The position numbers were made by a program, and so were the translations under genes. A stretch of DNA of 64,000 nt from JBGANR01 sp044222225 (GTDB lineage: Bacteria; Actinomycetota; Actinomycetes; Mycobacteriales; Mycobacteriaceae). The notes under the pieces are model-generated. The model made no database searches, had not been told where the DNA came from, and saw nothing but the letters and a program-made list of their open reading frames with translations. The stretch is from assembly GCA_044222225.1 (NCBI GenBank), contig JBGANR010000018.1:24693-88692 (forward strand). Reading direction: 5' to 3'. Below are positions 48,359 through 57,931 of this stretch, piece after piece. The number at the start of each line of letters is the position of its first letter. The first letter of the stretch is position 1.

Positions 48359-49591
48359 TCAGGACGACGCCGGCCGGTCTCCCCGGTCCTGCCGGCTCAC
48401 CGCGCCGCGGCCGGATTCACACACCGACACCCGGTTGCGCCCGCCGCGCTTGGCCGAGTACAGCGCGGCGTCACCGCGTTGCAGGAGTTCCGGCAAGGTC
48501 TCGGTCACGCCGCGCAGATCCGCGACGCCGATGCTGACGCTGGCGCTCAGCCGGCCGGCGTCGGTGTCGATCGGCGTGGACTCGAAGTGGGCGCGGATGT
48601 TCTCGGCCACGGCCTCGGCGCCGTGCACGCTGAAGCCCGGCAGCAGTGCGCAGAACTCCTCGCCGCCGTGCCGGAAGACCTCGCCCGCGCCGTCGACGTG
48701 GGCCCGCGCGACGTTCGCGAAGACCCGCAGCACATCGTCGCCGACGGCGTGGCCGTAGCGGTCGTTGATGGTCTTGAACCGGTCGATGTCCATGACGAGG
48801 ATCGACAGCCGCCGGCCCGAGTCGGCCGCCGAACGCAGCAACGCCGCACCGATCTCGTTCATGCCGCGCCGGTTGTAGAGCCCGGTGTGCGGGTCGCGGG
48901 CGGCCGTCGCCCTCGTCTCGTTCGCGAGGCGCTCGTTGACCATCATGATGAGCAGCGCGCCGAGCGCCGAGACCACGCCGAGAAAACTCAACGACAGCGC
49001 GGCCGAGACACCGTCGGGCGCGTACAGATCGCACAGCTCGACGTGCGCGGCGCACCGCACCGACCGCGTCGGCAGCGTGATGAGACAGGTCGCCGCGACG
49101 AGCGCGATGAGCCGGCGCTGCAGCAACGGCTCCCGGCGCTCGTCGACGAGCACGTCGTAGACGATGAGCAGGATGTAGGCGCCGCCGACGAGGGAGACGC
49201 CCACCGACCGCGCGGTGCTGCTCTCCTTGAGGAACGGCAGGAACTGGAACACGAGCGCGACGAGGACCGGCGGGATCGTCGCCTGCGGCCACGAGACCGG
49301 TCGGCCGGCGAAGATCCGCATCCCCACCCACAGGACGGCCCAGTAGACCAGCACGAGGAAGTTGGCCACGACGTGCGTGAGCGGCGTCGGGATCATGCCG
49401 CGCAGGGAGAGCAACGCGCCACCGACCGCACCGACGAAGGACATGAGACCGAACACGAGCATCGACGTGTCGGGGCGACGGCGCAACCACTGGCCGAGCT
49501 GGATCAGCGAGTAGATGGCGCAGATCGCGCAGATCGCGACCCAGATCGTCCTGATGTCGAGGGAGTACGTGGCCGTCGCAGCGGAGAGCAC
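48359..49591 (-). CDS. Membrane diguanylate cyclase (GGDEF), paralogue 1
   Basis: The 410-residue protein has six hydrophobic segments (about residues 10-225), with a periplasmic-looking pair of cysteines (VRCAAHVELCDLY). It ends in a GGDEF domain starting at ARDPHTGLYNRRGMNEIG, with active site RHGGEEF and the substrate-binding MDIDRFKTINDRYGH. The intact signature implies c-di-GMP synthesis; no RxxD inhibitory site is obvious. It has a close paralogue next door. GTG start at 49591. Confidence 0.9.
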   Translation of the reverse strand: MLSAATATYSLDIRTIWVAICAICAIYSLIQLGQWLRRRPDTSMLVFGLMSFVGAVGGALLSLRGMIPTPLTHVVANFLVLVYWAVLWVGMRIFAGRPVSWPQATIPPVLVALVFQFLPFLKESSTARSVGVSLVGGAYILLIVYDVLVDERREPLLQRRLIALVAATCLITLPTRSVRCAAHVELCDLYAPDGVSAALSLSFLGVVSALGALLIMMVNERLANETRATAARDPHTGLYNRRGMNEIGAALLRSAADSGRRLSILVMDIDRFKTINDRYGHAVGDDVLRVFANVARAHVDGAGEVFRHGGEEFCALLPGFSVHGAEAVAENIRAHFESTPIDTDAGRLSASVSIGVADLRGVTETLPELLQRGDAALYSAKRGGRNRVSVCESGRGAVSRQDRGDRPASS

Positions 49592-49626
49592 CCGGTCCGA
49601 CCTCTCTTCTATCGACGAACGACCGA

Positions 49627-50964
49627 CTACCTCATCGTCATCGTCATACCCTCGCCCGGCGTTTCGCCGATCTCACTCTCACCACGGTAGTCGACGGTGT
49701 CGCGGCGGAGCGCACGTGCGGACGCCGCTGCCCCCGGGACCGATTCGCGCTGGAAGACCGGAAGTCGCACGGGTGCCAGATCCAGCGTCCGGTCGGCGCC
49801 GACGACCGCGACGACCCGGTTGCGCCCGCCGCGCTTCGCGTCGTACAAGGCCGCGTCGGCACGGCCGAGTATCCGGTCGATCGGCTCGTCGTCGGTCGAA
49901 CAGGCCACGCCGATGCTGACCGTCGTCGTCACGACCGCGCCGCCGGCCGCCGTGATCCGCGCCCGCTCGCAGTCCCGGCGGATCCGCTCGGCGATCGCCG
50001 CGGCCTCGGCCGCCGAACAGGCCGGGATCACCGCGCAGAACTCCTCGCCGCCGTGTCGGAAGACCTTGCCCGCCGGCGGCACGATGGCGCGGACCAACCG
50101 GGCGAACTCCTGCAGCACCCGGTCGCCGGCGGGGTGCCCGTACCTGTCGTTGACCGACTTGAACCGGTCGATGTCCATCGCCAGCACCGCCGCCGGGACG
50201 CCGGGGGCGCGATCGAGCAGCATCGGCGCGATCTCCCCCAGCCCGCGGCGGTCGTAGAGCCCGGTGAGCTGGTCTCTGATCGACGCCTCGAAGACGGCCG
50301 TCGCCAGCCGCTCGTTGAGCATCATGATGATGAGGGCGCCGATCGCCACGATGGCGGCGAGGATGCTCAACGCGAACACGAGCGAGCCCGGCTGCACGAG
50401 GGTCGCGCAGACGCTGCCGGTGACGCACGAGACATACCGGTAGGGCATCGTGACGAGGCACGCGGCGCAGGCGACGGCGATGAGCCGGCGCGGAACGAGC
50501 CGCTCACGTTGCTCGTCGCGCACGATGTCGACGACGATCAGCGACAGATAGAGCGACGCGAGCGTCGCGCCGACGAGCACGCGGACGACGACGTTCCCGC
50601 CGAGCGACGGCACGGCGGCGAAGAGCGCCCCCGCCGCCAGCGACGGCACGAAGACGAACCACCACGAGAACGGCCGGCCGGAGAAGGTGCGCATCCCCGA
50701 CCACAGCGTCGCCGGGACGAGCATCATGAGGGAGTTGGCGAAGGTGTTGCTGACCACCACCGGCAGGATCCCGCGGGCCGCGATGAGAGCGGCCGCCAGG
50801 GCGGCCAGCAGCGACATCAACCCGAAGGCGCCCGCCGAGCGCTGCGATCGGTCCCGAACCCAGCGAACGATCGGGAGTACGGCGTACAGCGTGCAGTTGA
50901 GGCTGATCGCCACCCAGAGGGTCCGCACATCGAGTCCCGCGAACAGGGCGGCGACATGGTCCAC
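49627..50964 (-). CDS. Membrane diguanylate cyclase (GGDEF), paralogue 2
   Basis: The 445-residue protein has the same architecture as its neighbour: hydrophobic segments to about residue 225 with a Cys pair (VSCVTGSVCAT), then GGDEF (RDQLTGLYDRRGLGEI, MDIDRFKSVNDRYGH, RHGGEEFC). It has an additional 40-residue C-terminal tail rich in Arg. The shared YNRRG/YDRRG start and the conserved Cys pair point to gene duplication. Gap of 35 bp to the other copy, same strand. ATG 50964. Confidence 0.9.
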   Translation of the reverse strand: MDHVAALFAGLDVRTLWVAISLNCTLYAVLPIVRWVRDRSQRSAGAFGLMSLLAALAAALIAARGILPVVVSNTFANSLMMLVPATLWSGMRTFSGRPFSWWFVFVPSLAAGALFAAVPSLGGNVVVRVLVGATLASLYLSLIVVDIVRDEQRERLVPRRLIAVACAACLVTMPYRYVSCVTGSVCATLVQPGSLVFALSILAAIVAIGALIIMMLNERLATAVFEASIRDQLTGLYDRRGLGEIAPMLLDRAPGVPAAVLAMDIDRFKSVNDRYGHPAGDRVLQEFARLVRAIVPPAGKVFRHGGEEFCAVIPACSAAEAAAIAERIRRDCERARITAAGGAVVTTTVSIGVACSTDDEPIDRILGRADAALYDAKRGGRNRVVAVVGADRTLDLAPVRLPVFQRESVPGAAASARALRRDTVDYRGESEIGETPGEGMTMTMR

Positions 50965-51123
50965 GGCTGAAGTCCCTCGATCTCTCGGCAGCTCTCACAA
51001 AGCCGATCGGGTGGATGCGCCCTGACGTTACTCCCACGTCCGGATTCCACCCGGATGAACGATGCCGCGAGGCGAATTCCCTGACGATTGTCACCCCGCA
51101 CACCCGTTCGGACGATTCCGCCG

Positions 51124-52152
51124 TCAGGACGGCAGCTCGCCGACCTCGACCAGCAGCTTGCCGAAGTTGCGCCCCGTGAGCAGGCCACGGAACGCCTCGA
51201 CCGCGTTCTCCAAGCCGTCGACGACGTCCTCGCGATACCGGACGGAGCCGTCGGCCACCCACTGCCCCATCTCGCGCTGGAAGTCGGCGTTGTACTCGGC
51301 GACGAACTCGTCCTGGATGAAACCGCGCACGGTGAGGCTCCTGGTGAGGATGAGCCGCATGAACCGGGGGAACCGGTCGACGCCGACCGCGTCCTCGGTC
51401 GCGTTGTAGCCGGCGATGAGCCCGCACACCGGGATCCGCGCGTACGTGTTGAGCCGCCGGACGACGGCGTCGAGCACGGCGCCGCCGACGTTCTCGAAGT
51501 ACACGTCGATACCGTCCGGGGTGGCGGCCGCGAGGTCGTCGGCGAAGGTCGGCGAGCGGTGGTCGACGGCCGCGGCGAAACCGAACTCCTCGGTCAGGGC
51601 GCGGCACTTCTCCGGCCCGCCGGCGATGCCGACGGCCCGCGCGCCGCGCAGCGTCGCGACCTGCCCGACGACGGAGCCGACCGGGCCCGTCGCCGCCGCG
51701 ACGACGACCGTCTCCCCCGCCTTCGGCCGGCCGATGGCCGTCAGCCCGGCGTAGCCGGTGAAGCCGGGCATGCCGAGCACGCCGAGGGCCGTCGAGATCG
51801 GCGCGGCGGCCGGGTCGAGCCTGCGGGTGTGCCGGGCGTCGGCGACGGCGAGCGTCTGCCAGCCGGTGAAGGCGAGCACGACGTCACCGACGGCCCGGCG
51901 CGGCGACCGGGATTCGACGACCTCGCACACCGTGGCGCCGAGGACGACGTCGCCGAGTTCGAGCTTGGCCGCGTACGACTTGGCCGTGCTCATCCGGCCG
52001 CGCATGTACGGATCGAGCGAGAGATAGACGGTGCGCAGCAGCACCTGGCCGTCCTGCAGCTCCGGCACGTCGGCCGTGACGAGCTCGAAATCGCTGTCGA
52101 GCGGCTCACCGACGGGGTAGTTGACGATCCTGATCTGGGTGCTCGTGGTCAT
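51124..52152 (-). CDS. Zinc-free MDR reductase (leukotriene-B4 dehydrogenase/CurA type)
   Basis: The 342-residue protein has RIVNYPVGEPLDSDFEL, YLSLDPYMRGRM, GMPGFTGYAGL, the nucleotide-binding AAATGPVGSVVGQVA and DVYFENVGG, all typical of the PTGR/LTB4 12-hydroxydehydrogenase (2-alkenal reductase) group. These enzymes reduce carbon-carbon double bonds of alpha,beta-unsaturated ketones or aldehydes with NADPH. It begins 10 bp after a LuxR ATPase gene, downstream of an oxygenase fusion. The ATG 52152 gives the standard N terminus. Confidence 0.93.
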   Translation of the reverse strand: MTTSTQIRIVNYPVGEPLDSDFELVTADVPELQDGQVLLRTVYLSLDPYMRGRMSTAKSYAAKLELGDVVLGATVCEVVESRSPRRAVGDVVLAFTGWQTLAVADARHTRRLDPAAAPISTALGVLGMPGFTGYAGLTAIGRPKAGETVVVAAATGPVGSVVGQVATLRGARAVGIAGGPEKCRALTEEFGFAAAVDHRSPTFADDLAAATPDGIDVYFENVGGAVLDAVVRRLNTYARIPVCGLIAGYNATEDAVGVDRFPRFMRLILTRSLTVRGFIQDEFVAEYNADFQREMGQWVADGSVRYREDVVDGLENAVEAFRGLLTGRNFGKLLVEVGELPS

Positions 52153-52162
52153 CAGCCGAGTC

Positions 52163-54760
52163 TTACAGACCGGCCCGGACGATCGCGGCCAGCTCATCTC
52201 GATCGGCGGCGTTGAGCTTGAGGCAGGCGCGGTAGACGTGACCCTCCACCGTCCGCACCGAGACGGTGAGGCGCTCGGCGATCTCCCGGTTGCTCAGGCC
52301 CTCGCCGATGAGCGTCGCGACCTCCCGCTCGCGGCCGCTCACCGGCAGCGGGTGCACCGCCGCGCGGATCGCGGGGGTCGTCGCGCCGCCGCAGGCCGCG
52401 GCGAGGCGCTTGGCGCGCGAGGCCGCCTCTGCCCCTTGTCTGCGCTGCCAGCCGCGCTCGAACCAGCGGGCGGCCTGCGCCGCCGCGTCCGCGGCCGAGA
52501 GCAGGAACCCCGTCTCCTCGAAACGCCGGCTGACGGCGTCCAGCGCGGCGGCGTCGGCGGTGGCCACGGCGGCGGCGTGCTCGGCCTGCAGCGTCACCAC
52601 CACGCCGTCGACGCGCGCCGGCAACTCGGCGAGCCGCCCGGCGACACTCCGGGAGCCGAATCGCGCCGCGTGATGCAGCGCTTCGGCCTCCAGGGCGAAC
52701 TGGCCCGCGCGACGTGCCTGGTCCGCCGCCCGGCGTGCCAGGTCGGCGGCCGTCCGCTCCCCGCCGCGAGCCGCGACGGCCCAGCTCTCGGCGATCGTCC
52801 GGGCCGGCTCGTGCAGCGCCATCTGCGGCCCGGAGTGCTCCTTGGCGTCGGCGAGCACCCTGTCGGCCTGCTCCGGACGTCCGATCGCGGCGTAGGCCCG
52901 GGCGAGCAGGAGCCGCGCCGGCAGCTGCCAGGCCAGCGAGGACTCGGCGTTGAGCGCGGCGAGCGCCTGCTCGAACGTCGAGATCGCCGCCGGGAAGTCG
53001 CCGCGGTAGGTGTAGACGACGCCCTGGGTGATCTTGCCGATGGCCCAGCCGATGAACTGCCCCGTCGAGGAGTACTCGGCGTACTCCGCGGCGCGTCGTT
53101 CGGCGACGTCCAGCCGACCGGCGAGGACGCACGACAGCACGTCCCCGTAGCGGATCATCACGCGGATCATGCCGTCGGTGGACTTGTGGTCGTCGCGGCA
53201 GCGCGCCGCGATCGGCTCGAAGTCGCCGCCCCGGCCCGCCGGCCCCATCGCCAGTCCGGCGGCGAACGCCGCGAAGTCGACGGCCTGGGTCGGCGCGTGC
53301 GGCGCCGCGAGCACCCGCTCGGCGATGGCCAGTCCGCGGTCGAGCCGGCTCTCGTGCACCGCCATCGCCGCCTCGTGCGAGTCGACGAGCAGCAGCAGCG
53401 CCGGGTGGGTGAGCCGCTCGTGCAGCAGCGTCAGGATCTCGTAGGCGCCGTCGATCTCGCCGAGCATCCAGAACAGCGTCGACAGCCGCGGCAGCCCCCA
53501 CCGCACCAGCTCCAGCTCGTCGAGCCCGGCGGGATCGAACTGCCGCAGGATCTGCTCGGCCTCACCCGGACGCCCCTGCCACAGCACGGCCCGCGAGAGC
53601 AGCTCCGCGGCCCGCAGGCCGCCGCCGTTCTCGAAGGCCTTGCGCGCCAGCCGCTCGCCGAGCGGGAGGTTGGCCAGGAACATCGCGTCCTTCGCCGCCG
53701 TGACGAGCAGCCCGGTGTCGAGCGGCTGGTCGCTGTCGGCGTAGAGCTGCGCGAGCCGCACGCGGTTGGCCGGCGACGACGCGCCGTGCTCCCGCAGCGA
53801 CGCCGCGATCCGGCCCCGCAACCGCCGGGCCGTCGCCGTCCCCGTCCGCCGCCGGATGACGTCGGCGTAGAGCGGGTGGACGATGCGCGCGTACGGCTGG
53901 GCGGCGCCCATCGAGACGATCCGCAGCAGCCCCTCCAACTCGGCGGCGTCGACGGCCCGCTCTCCCACCACCTCGCAGAGCGTGTCGATGTCGAGCGGTT
54001 CACACAGGGCGAGCGCGCGCAGCGCGTCGACGGCGTCGTCACCGGCGTTGTCCAGCCGCGTCTCCAGCAGCCCGACGAGCCCGGCCGACAGCACCGTCGG
54101 CCCACGCAGCTGCCAGACGTCGCCGGTGGCGGTGAGCGTGCCGGCCGCCAGCGCACCCTCGACGCTGTAGCGCAGGTACAGCGGATTGCCGCCGGACGCC
54201 TCCCACAGGACGTCGGCGCTCAGCTCCTCGAGCGTGCCGCCGAGCACGGTCTCGACGAGCCCGATGCTCTCGGACTTCGAGAGCGGCTCCAGTTCGATGC
54301 AGCTCAGATAGCCGTCCTTCCACAGGGACGTCACCGCCGCCGGCACCGGCTCGCCGCTGCGCACCGTCGCGACGATCCGGCCCACCCGTTCCATCGCGAT
54401 GTGGTGCAGCAGCGTCGCCGACAGCCGATCGAGCAGGTGCGCGTCGTCGACGCCGATGATCGTGGCGCCGCCGTGGGAGAAGAGCGCTTCACGCGCGGCG
54501 GCCAGCAGGGCCACCGGGTCGCGGGCGTCCGTCGAGGACACCCAGGGCGCGAAGGCGCCGAGCGGGATGCCGCGCGAGGACTCCGTACAGCCGGCCCAGT
54601 GCACCTCGGCGGGCAGCGAATCCGTGACGGTCCTGGCGAGCGTCGTCTTCCCGACGCCGGCGCCGCCCATGATGACGATCCCCAGCGCGTCCCCCGTCAG
54701 TGCCGACCGGATCGCCTCGCGCTCGGACGGGCGATCAAGCAACTGCCATCGACCCGACAT
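52163..54760 (-). CDS. Large AAA-ATPase LuxR-type regulator (LAL)
   Basis: The 865-residue protein has Walker A GGAGVGKTT (32-40), Walker B IIGVDDAHLLDR, a long TPR-like middle and a C-terminal LuxR helix-turn-helix (PVSGREREVATLIGEGLSNREIAERLTVSVRTVEGHVYRACLKL). It shares the architecture, not clear sequence identity, of the LAL at 41.4 kb. Sandwiched between the dioxygenase/catalase fusion and the enone reductase on one strand, it is the obvious candidate regulator of both. The ATG 54760 is 62 bp from the fusion gene stop. Confidence 0.92.
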   Translation of the reverse strand: MSGRWQLLDRPSEREAIRSALTGDALGIVIMGGAGVGKTTLARTVTDSLPAEVHWAGCTESSRGIPLGAFAPWVSSTDARDPVALLAAAREALFSHGGATIIGVDDAHLLDRLSATLLHHIAMERVGRIVATVRSGEPVPAAVTSLWKDGYLSCIELEPLSKSESIGLVETVLGGTLEELSADVLWEASGGNPLYLRYSVEGALAAGTLTATGDVWQLRGPTVLSAGLVGLLETRLDNAGDDAVDALRALALCEPLDIDTLCEVVGERAVDAAELEGLLRIVSMGAAQPYARIVHPLYADVIRRRTGTATARRLRGRIAASLREHGASSPANRVRLAQLYADSDQPLDTGLLVTAAKDAMFLANLPLGERLARKAFENGGGLRAAELLSRAVLWQGRPGEAEQILRQFDPAGLDELELVRWGLPRLSTLFWMLGEIDGAYEILTLLHERLTHPALLLLVDSHEAAMAVHESRLDRGLAIAERVLAAPHAPTQAVDFAAFAAGLAMGPAGRGGDFEPIAARCRDDHKSTDGMIRVMIRYGDVLSCVLAGRLDVAERRAAEYAEYSSTGQFIGWAIGKITQGVVYTYRGDFPAAISTFEQALAALNAESSLAWQLPARLLLARAYAAIGRPEQADRVLADAKEHSGPQMALHEPARTIAESWAVAARGGERTAADLARRAADQARRAGQFALEAEALHHAARFGSRSVAGRLAELPARVDGVVVTLQAEHAAAVATADAAALDAVSRRFEETGFLLSAADAAAQAARWFERGWQRRQGAEAASRAKRLAAACGGATTPAIRAAVHPLPVSGREREVATLIGEGLSNREIAERLTVSVRTVEGHVYRACLKLNAADRDELAAIVRAGL

Positions 54761-54822
54761 GTTCCGAATTCTAATCGGGGGCCCGTCCTCGCACGTCGCC
54801 GGAAGCGACACCGCTCGCGTCA

Positions 54823-57777
54823 TTACGTCGGAAGATCTTGCTCGGATGTCGGCTCGGTCCTGGGAATCTCGTTCACGGTGTGCCGATATGCGCTCGACGA
54901 TTCGTAGACCTTCGCTTTGAGTCGGTTGATCGAACCGAGCGGCATGTGCGCTTCGAGTCCGCGGAACGGCATGAACGAGAGGACGTCGTCACCGTATCGG
55001 TAGCGCTCGGGATCGACGGGATCCTGTGATTCGAATACCAGCCTCGCCACCCTGCGATACGGCGATTCCTCGGTCGGCCAGACGACTTTCGCGTTCTCGA
55101 TCGGCATCCGCGTCAGATCGGTGCACAGTTGCACGCCGATCTCGTATTCGAGCGTGTTCGACTCCAGGAACTCCGCCATGAAATCGCTCTGACCCTCCGG
55201 CCCCTTCTTCGGCAACTCGGAGTCCGGCGCCAATCCCGGCGGCAGCACCGGCTTCGCGTTCATCTTCGCGACGTAGTCGCCGTACCGTGCCGCCGCCGAC
55301 GTGAAGAACGTCTGGGTGAGGACGCTGCGGGGCGTCTCCGCGAACGAATCGAGCAGCCCCGGGAGCGGAACGCGCAGCCGCTTCAGCACCCGCAGCACGG
55401 CCGTCATGCGGATGAGGAATCCGTCGGAGACGCGGGTGAGCAGCCACGCGATCGGCATCGCCAGCCGCCGATAGGAGCGCGCTCCCTTGAACGGGAAGGC
55501 TTCGTGCGTGACGAAGAGCAGGTCCTGGGTGTTGTAGCCGTCGGGCAGACAGCGCGGCCCGCTGACACCGATGGCCTTGACCGCGAAGCCCCGAACGCCC
55601 GACACCCGATCGCTGCGCAGCGCGCCGGACGTCGCCGCGAACCGGGCGATCACCGGATACTCCCCGGGCTCGGCGAACAACCCCTGCTTCAGTTCGGGCG
55701 GCAGATCGGCGTCGACGATCAGCGTGCCGTAGAGGACGCCGTGGGCCTTCGCATGAGCGTCCCGCAATCCCTTGTGGAATCGCTTGAAGGCCCAGCTGCT
55801 GTTTCCCTTGAGGGATTTCACGATGGCGGCGACGTCCTTCTCCTCTCCCGGCAGAGGCCGCATCATCGCGTCGTCGTATCGCACATATTCCGTCGGCCCG
55901 GATCCCCCCGAGGATCCGCCTTGCGCCGGCGCGGTCCGCTTCCATTGCGCAAAGGGATTCTCGACGCCGTCCAACGCACCCGCCAGTTCCGGATGATGCC
56001 GCAGCAGCAGGTCTTTCATGTGCACGTCGTCGATCCACGTCATTCCCGCGGGCGTGTAGATCTCCGGCCGGAAATCCGTGGTGAAGAAGCGGTCGCTCCG
56101 CAGCCGCCGGCTCGCCATCACCAAGAAGACCCGGAAAGCCGTCTCACTGAATCCGAATCCCTCCGGTTTCGGTTCGGCGTACAGCCCGACCATGAGGTCG
56201 ACGCGCTCGACGTCGCCGTACACTTCAGCCAGTTCCGCGGCGAGCGGCCCGTCCCCGCCGGTGAGCTCCTCGAACGTCGCGGCCGGACGCAGCCGGAACC
56301 TCCGCCGGAACTCGTTGTACCGCGGCACCCCGCGCTCGCGCGTCCGGAGGATGTCGACGGTGGCCAGGTCGAGCACTTCACCGTCGAGGCGTTGGAACGT
56401 CCGCAACATGCTCGGATAGTTGTGCAGCGAGAGCTCGCCGGGGTGGGCGCGGCCGAAGGAGTAGAACCAGTCGGCCCGCGAGCTGTCCGCCGCCCCCAGC
56501 CTGGCCGTGACGTCGGCGATGAGCAGGTCGGAGACCGGATACGTCGCGATCTCGGTGTCGTCGGCGACACTCCGGAGCACCACCTCCTCCGGGATGAGCG
56601 GGTGCATCCGGTAGACCGCGACGAACTCCTCGGTCAGGGAGTACGGCACTCCGTGGTGCTCGGTGGCCGTGCCGGGGACCCCGCGCACCAACTCGTTCTT
56701 CGAGAAGCGCCTGACGATGCGGTGCAGTCGCTCGCCGAACGCCCCGTACCAGGTGCCGCGCAGGCCGTACACCGACGTCGGGTGGGCGAGGATCGCGGGA
56801 CTCCACTCGGCGGTGTGGATCTTGGCGATGACCGCGGTGACGACGAGCCGCGCCGTCTCGTAAAGCCGCTGATCGTCGAACTCCGGGTACTCCTGCGCCA
56901 ATTTCGCGCAGACGGCGTTGTGCTCGGCGAGGAAGAGCGCGTGCAACATGGCCAGGCCGACCCACATGTTGGCGCCGGGCGCGGTGGGGTCCGGATTCGG
57001 TCCGTCGGTGACCAGCGGCGGCAGCCCGAGCGCGTCGACCGCCACCGTTCCGCCGACCCAGGTGCGCAGCGCCGCCGCCTCCTGCGGGGTGCTGCCGTAC
57101 AGCTGGGACGCGTCCCACCAGTGCGTGTCTCGGGTGACGAACGTCGGCGGGCCCTCGGGGTCGGGGTAGGGATCGGGGGCCGTCCGGGCGATCTGCATCA
57201 CGGCGGCGGTGTTCGAGACGGTGGCGCCGGGCGGCCACAGGTCGCCGGGCTCGAGCGGGATCTCCCAGTCGTCCTCGGACTCCGCGTGGCTGAACCAGTC
57301 GTGGACCTCGAACTGGATCCACGCCGCGGCCAGCAGGTTGAGTGACGTCGCGGGTCTGAACACGGGACGTCCCTGCGCATCCGTGTGCCGGGCCAGCAGC
57401 CGCTCGCTCACGACGCGGGGGCTCGGGGTGAGCAGCTCGTCGTCCGGTTCGGGATACGTCGCATCGCGCGGCACGTTGCGGCCGAACCGGCTGCCGATGG
57501 ACCCCATCAGCTCGTCGTCCGGGTCGTTGCAGCGCCCGTCGATACTGCGCCGCCAGGGGATGTTCGCCTGGCCGTCCTCGAAGGGCGGCGCGGCGGCCGC
57601 TCCCGTCCCCGTGCCGACGAGGTTCAGCCGGTGCATCCGGTGCCGCACGCCCAGGAGCACGGCGATGCCGAGGTATTTCGGCAGCCGCGACCACGCCACC
57701 CGGCCGTCGACGTACTCGGCGAACCGGCCGAAGAGATCCGCCGCCCGTGCTCCAGCTCCACCACTGCCGTCGGTCAT
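54823..57777 (-). CDS. Fatty-acid heme dioxygenase/catalase-like fusion protein
   Basis: The 984-residue protein joins two heme-protein domains. Residues about 80-600 are an animal-peroxidase/cyclooxygenase superfamily domain: distal His159 in VHDWFSH, WDASQLYG, and VYRMHPLIP where Tyr389 and His392 match the COX/alpha-dioxygenase radical tyrosine and proximal heme histidine. After a Gly/Ser linker (618-627), residues about 650-970 resemble a catalase: HAKAHGVLYGTL (His674), VIARFAATSG, GVRGFAVKAIG and NTQDLLFV (N749). No signal peptide or strong membrane segment. The likely role is oxygenation of a fatty acid and processing of the hydroperoxide. Confidence is for the architecture; the product is unknown. 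Confidence 0.88.
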   Translation of the reverse strand: MTDGSGGAGARAADLFGRFAEYVDGRVAWSRLPKYLGIAVLLGVRHRMHRLNLVGTGTGAAAAPPFEDGQANIPWRRSIDGRCNDPDDELMGSIGSRFGRNVPRDATYPEPDDELLTPSPRVVSERLLARHTDAQGRPVFRPATSLNLLAAAWIQFEVHDWFSHAESEDDWEIPLEPGDLWPPGATVSNTAAVMQIARTAPDPYPDPEGPPTFVTRDTHWWDASQLYGSTPQEAAALRTWVGGTVAVDALGLPPLVTDGPNPDPTAPGANMWVGLAMLHALFLAEHNAVCAKLAQEYPEFDDQRLYETARLVVTAVIAKIHTAEWSPAILAHPTSVYGLRGTWYGAFGERLHRIVRRFSKNELVRGVPGTATEHHGVPYSLTEEFVAVYRMHPLIPEEVVLRSVADDTEIATYPVSDLLIADVTARLGAADSSRADWFYSFGRAHPGELSLHNYPSMLRTFQRLDGEVLDLATVDILRTRERGVPRYNEFRRRFRLRPAATFEELTGGDGPLAAELAEVYGDVERVDLMVGLYAEPKPEGFGFSETAFRVFLVMASRRLRSDRFFTTDFRPEIYTPAGMTWIDDVHMKDLLLRHHPELAGALDGVENPFAQWKRTAPAQGGSSGGSGPTEYVRYDDAMMRPLPGEEKDVAAIVKSLKGNSSWAFKRFHKGLRDAHAKAHGVLYGTLIVDADLPPELKQGLFAEPGEYPVIARFAATSGALRSDRVSGVRGFAVKAIGVSGPRCLPDGYNTQDLLFVTHEAFPFKGARSYRRLAMPIAWLLTRVSDGFLIRMTAVLRVLKRLRVPLPGLLDSFAETPRSVLTQTFFTSAAARYGDYVAKMNAKPVLPPGLAPDSELPKKGPEGQSDFMAEFLESNTLEYEIGVQLCTDLTRMPIENAKVVWPTEESPYRRVARLVFESQDPVDPERYRYGDDVLSFMPFRGLEAHMPLGSINRLKAKVYESSSAYRHTVNEIPRTEPTSEQDLPT

Positions 57778-57850
57778 CTCGTCCTGCTCCTCCGCCGCGC
57801 CCGGTTCGTCTCGCTGCGGAGTCTGCCTCGGACGGTCCGGAATATCGCCC

Positions 57851-57919
57851 GTAGTCGACTACTCGATTACCGCGCCCATCTGCGGCCGAGCGGCCGTTCA
57901 CCACCGGACGGCCGTTCAC
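57851..57919. promoter_or_regulatory. Divergent promoter region of fusion gene and GNAT gene
   Basis: GTAGTCGACTAC at 57851-57862 is a perfect 12-bp palindrome. CGGCCGTTCAC is directly repeated at 57891-57901 and 57909-57919, just before the GNAT start (57932), with 18-bp periodicity. These are candidate regulator sites; nothing identifies the protein. Confidence 0.4.
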
Positions 57920-57931
57920 TACAGTGCCCTC

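Noticed and set aside
50965..51123. c-di-GMP riboswitch between the GGDEF and reductase genes
   Set aside because: No GEMM-type conserved core or paired helices could be recognised in this 159-bp gap.
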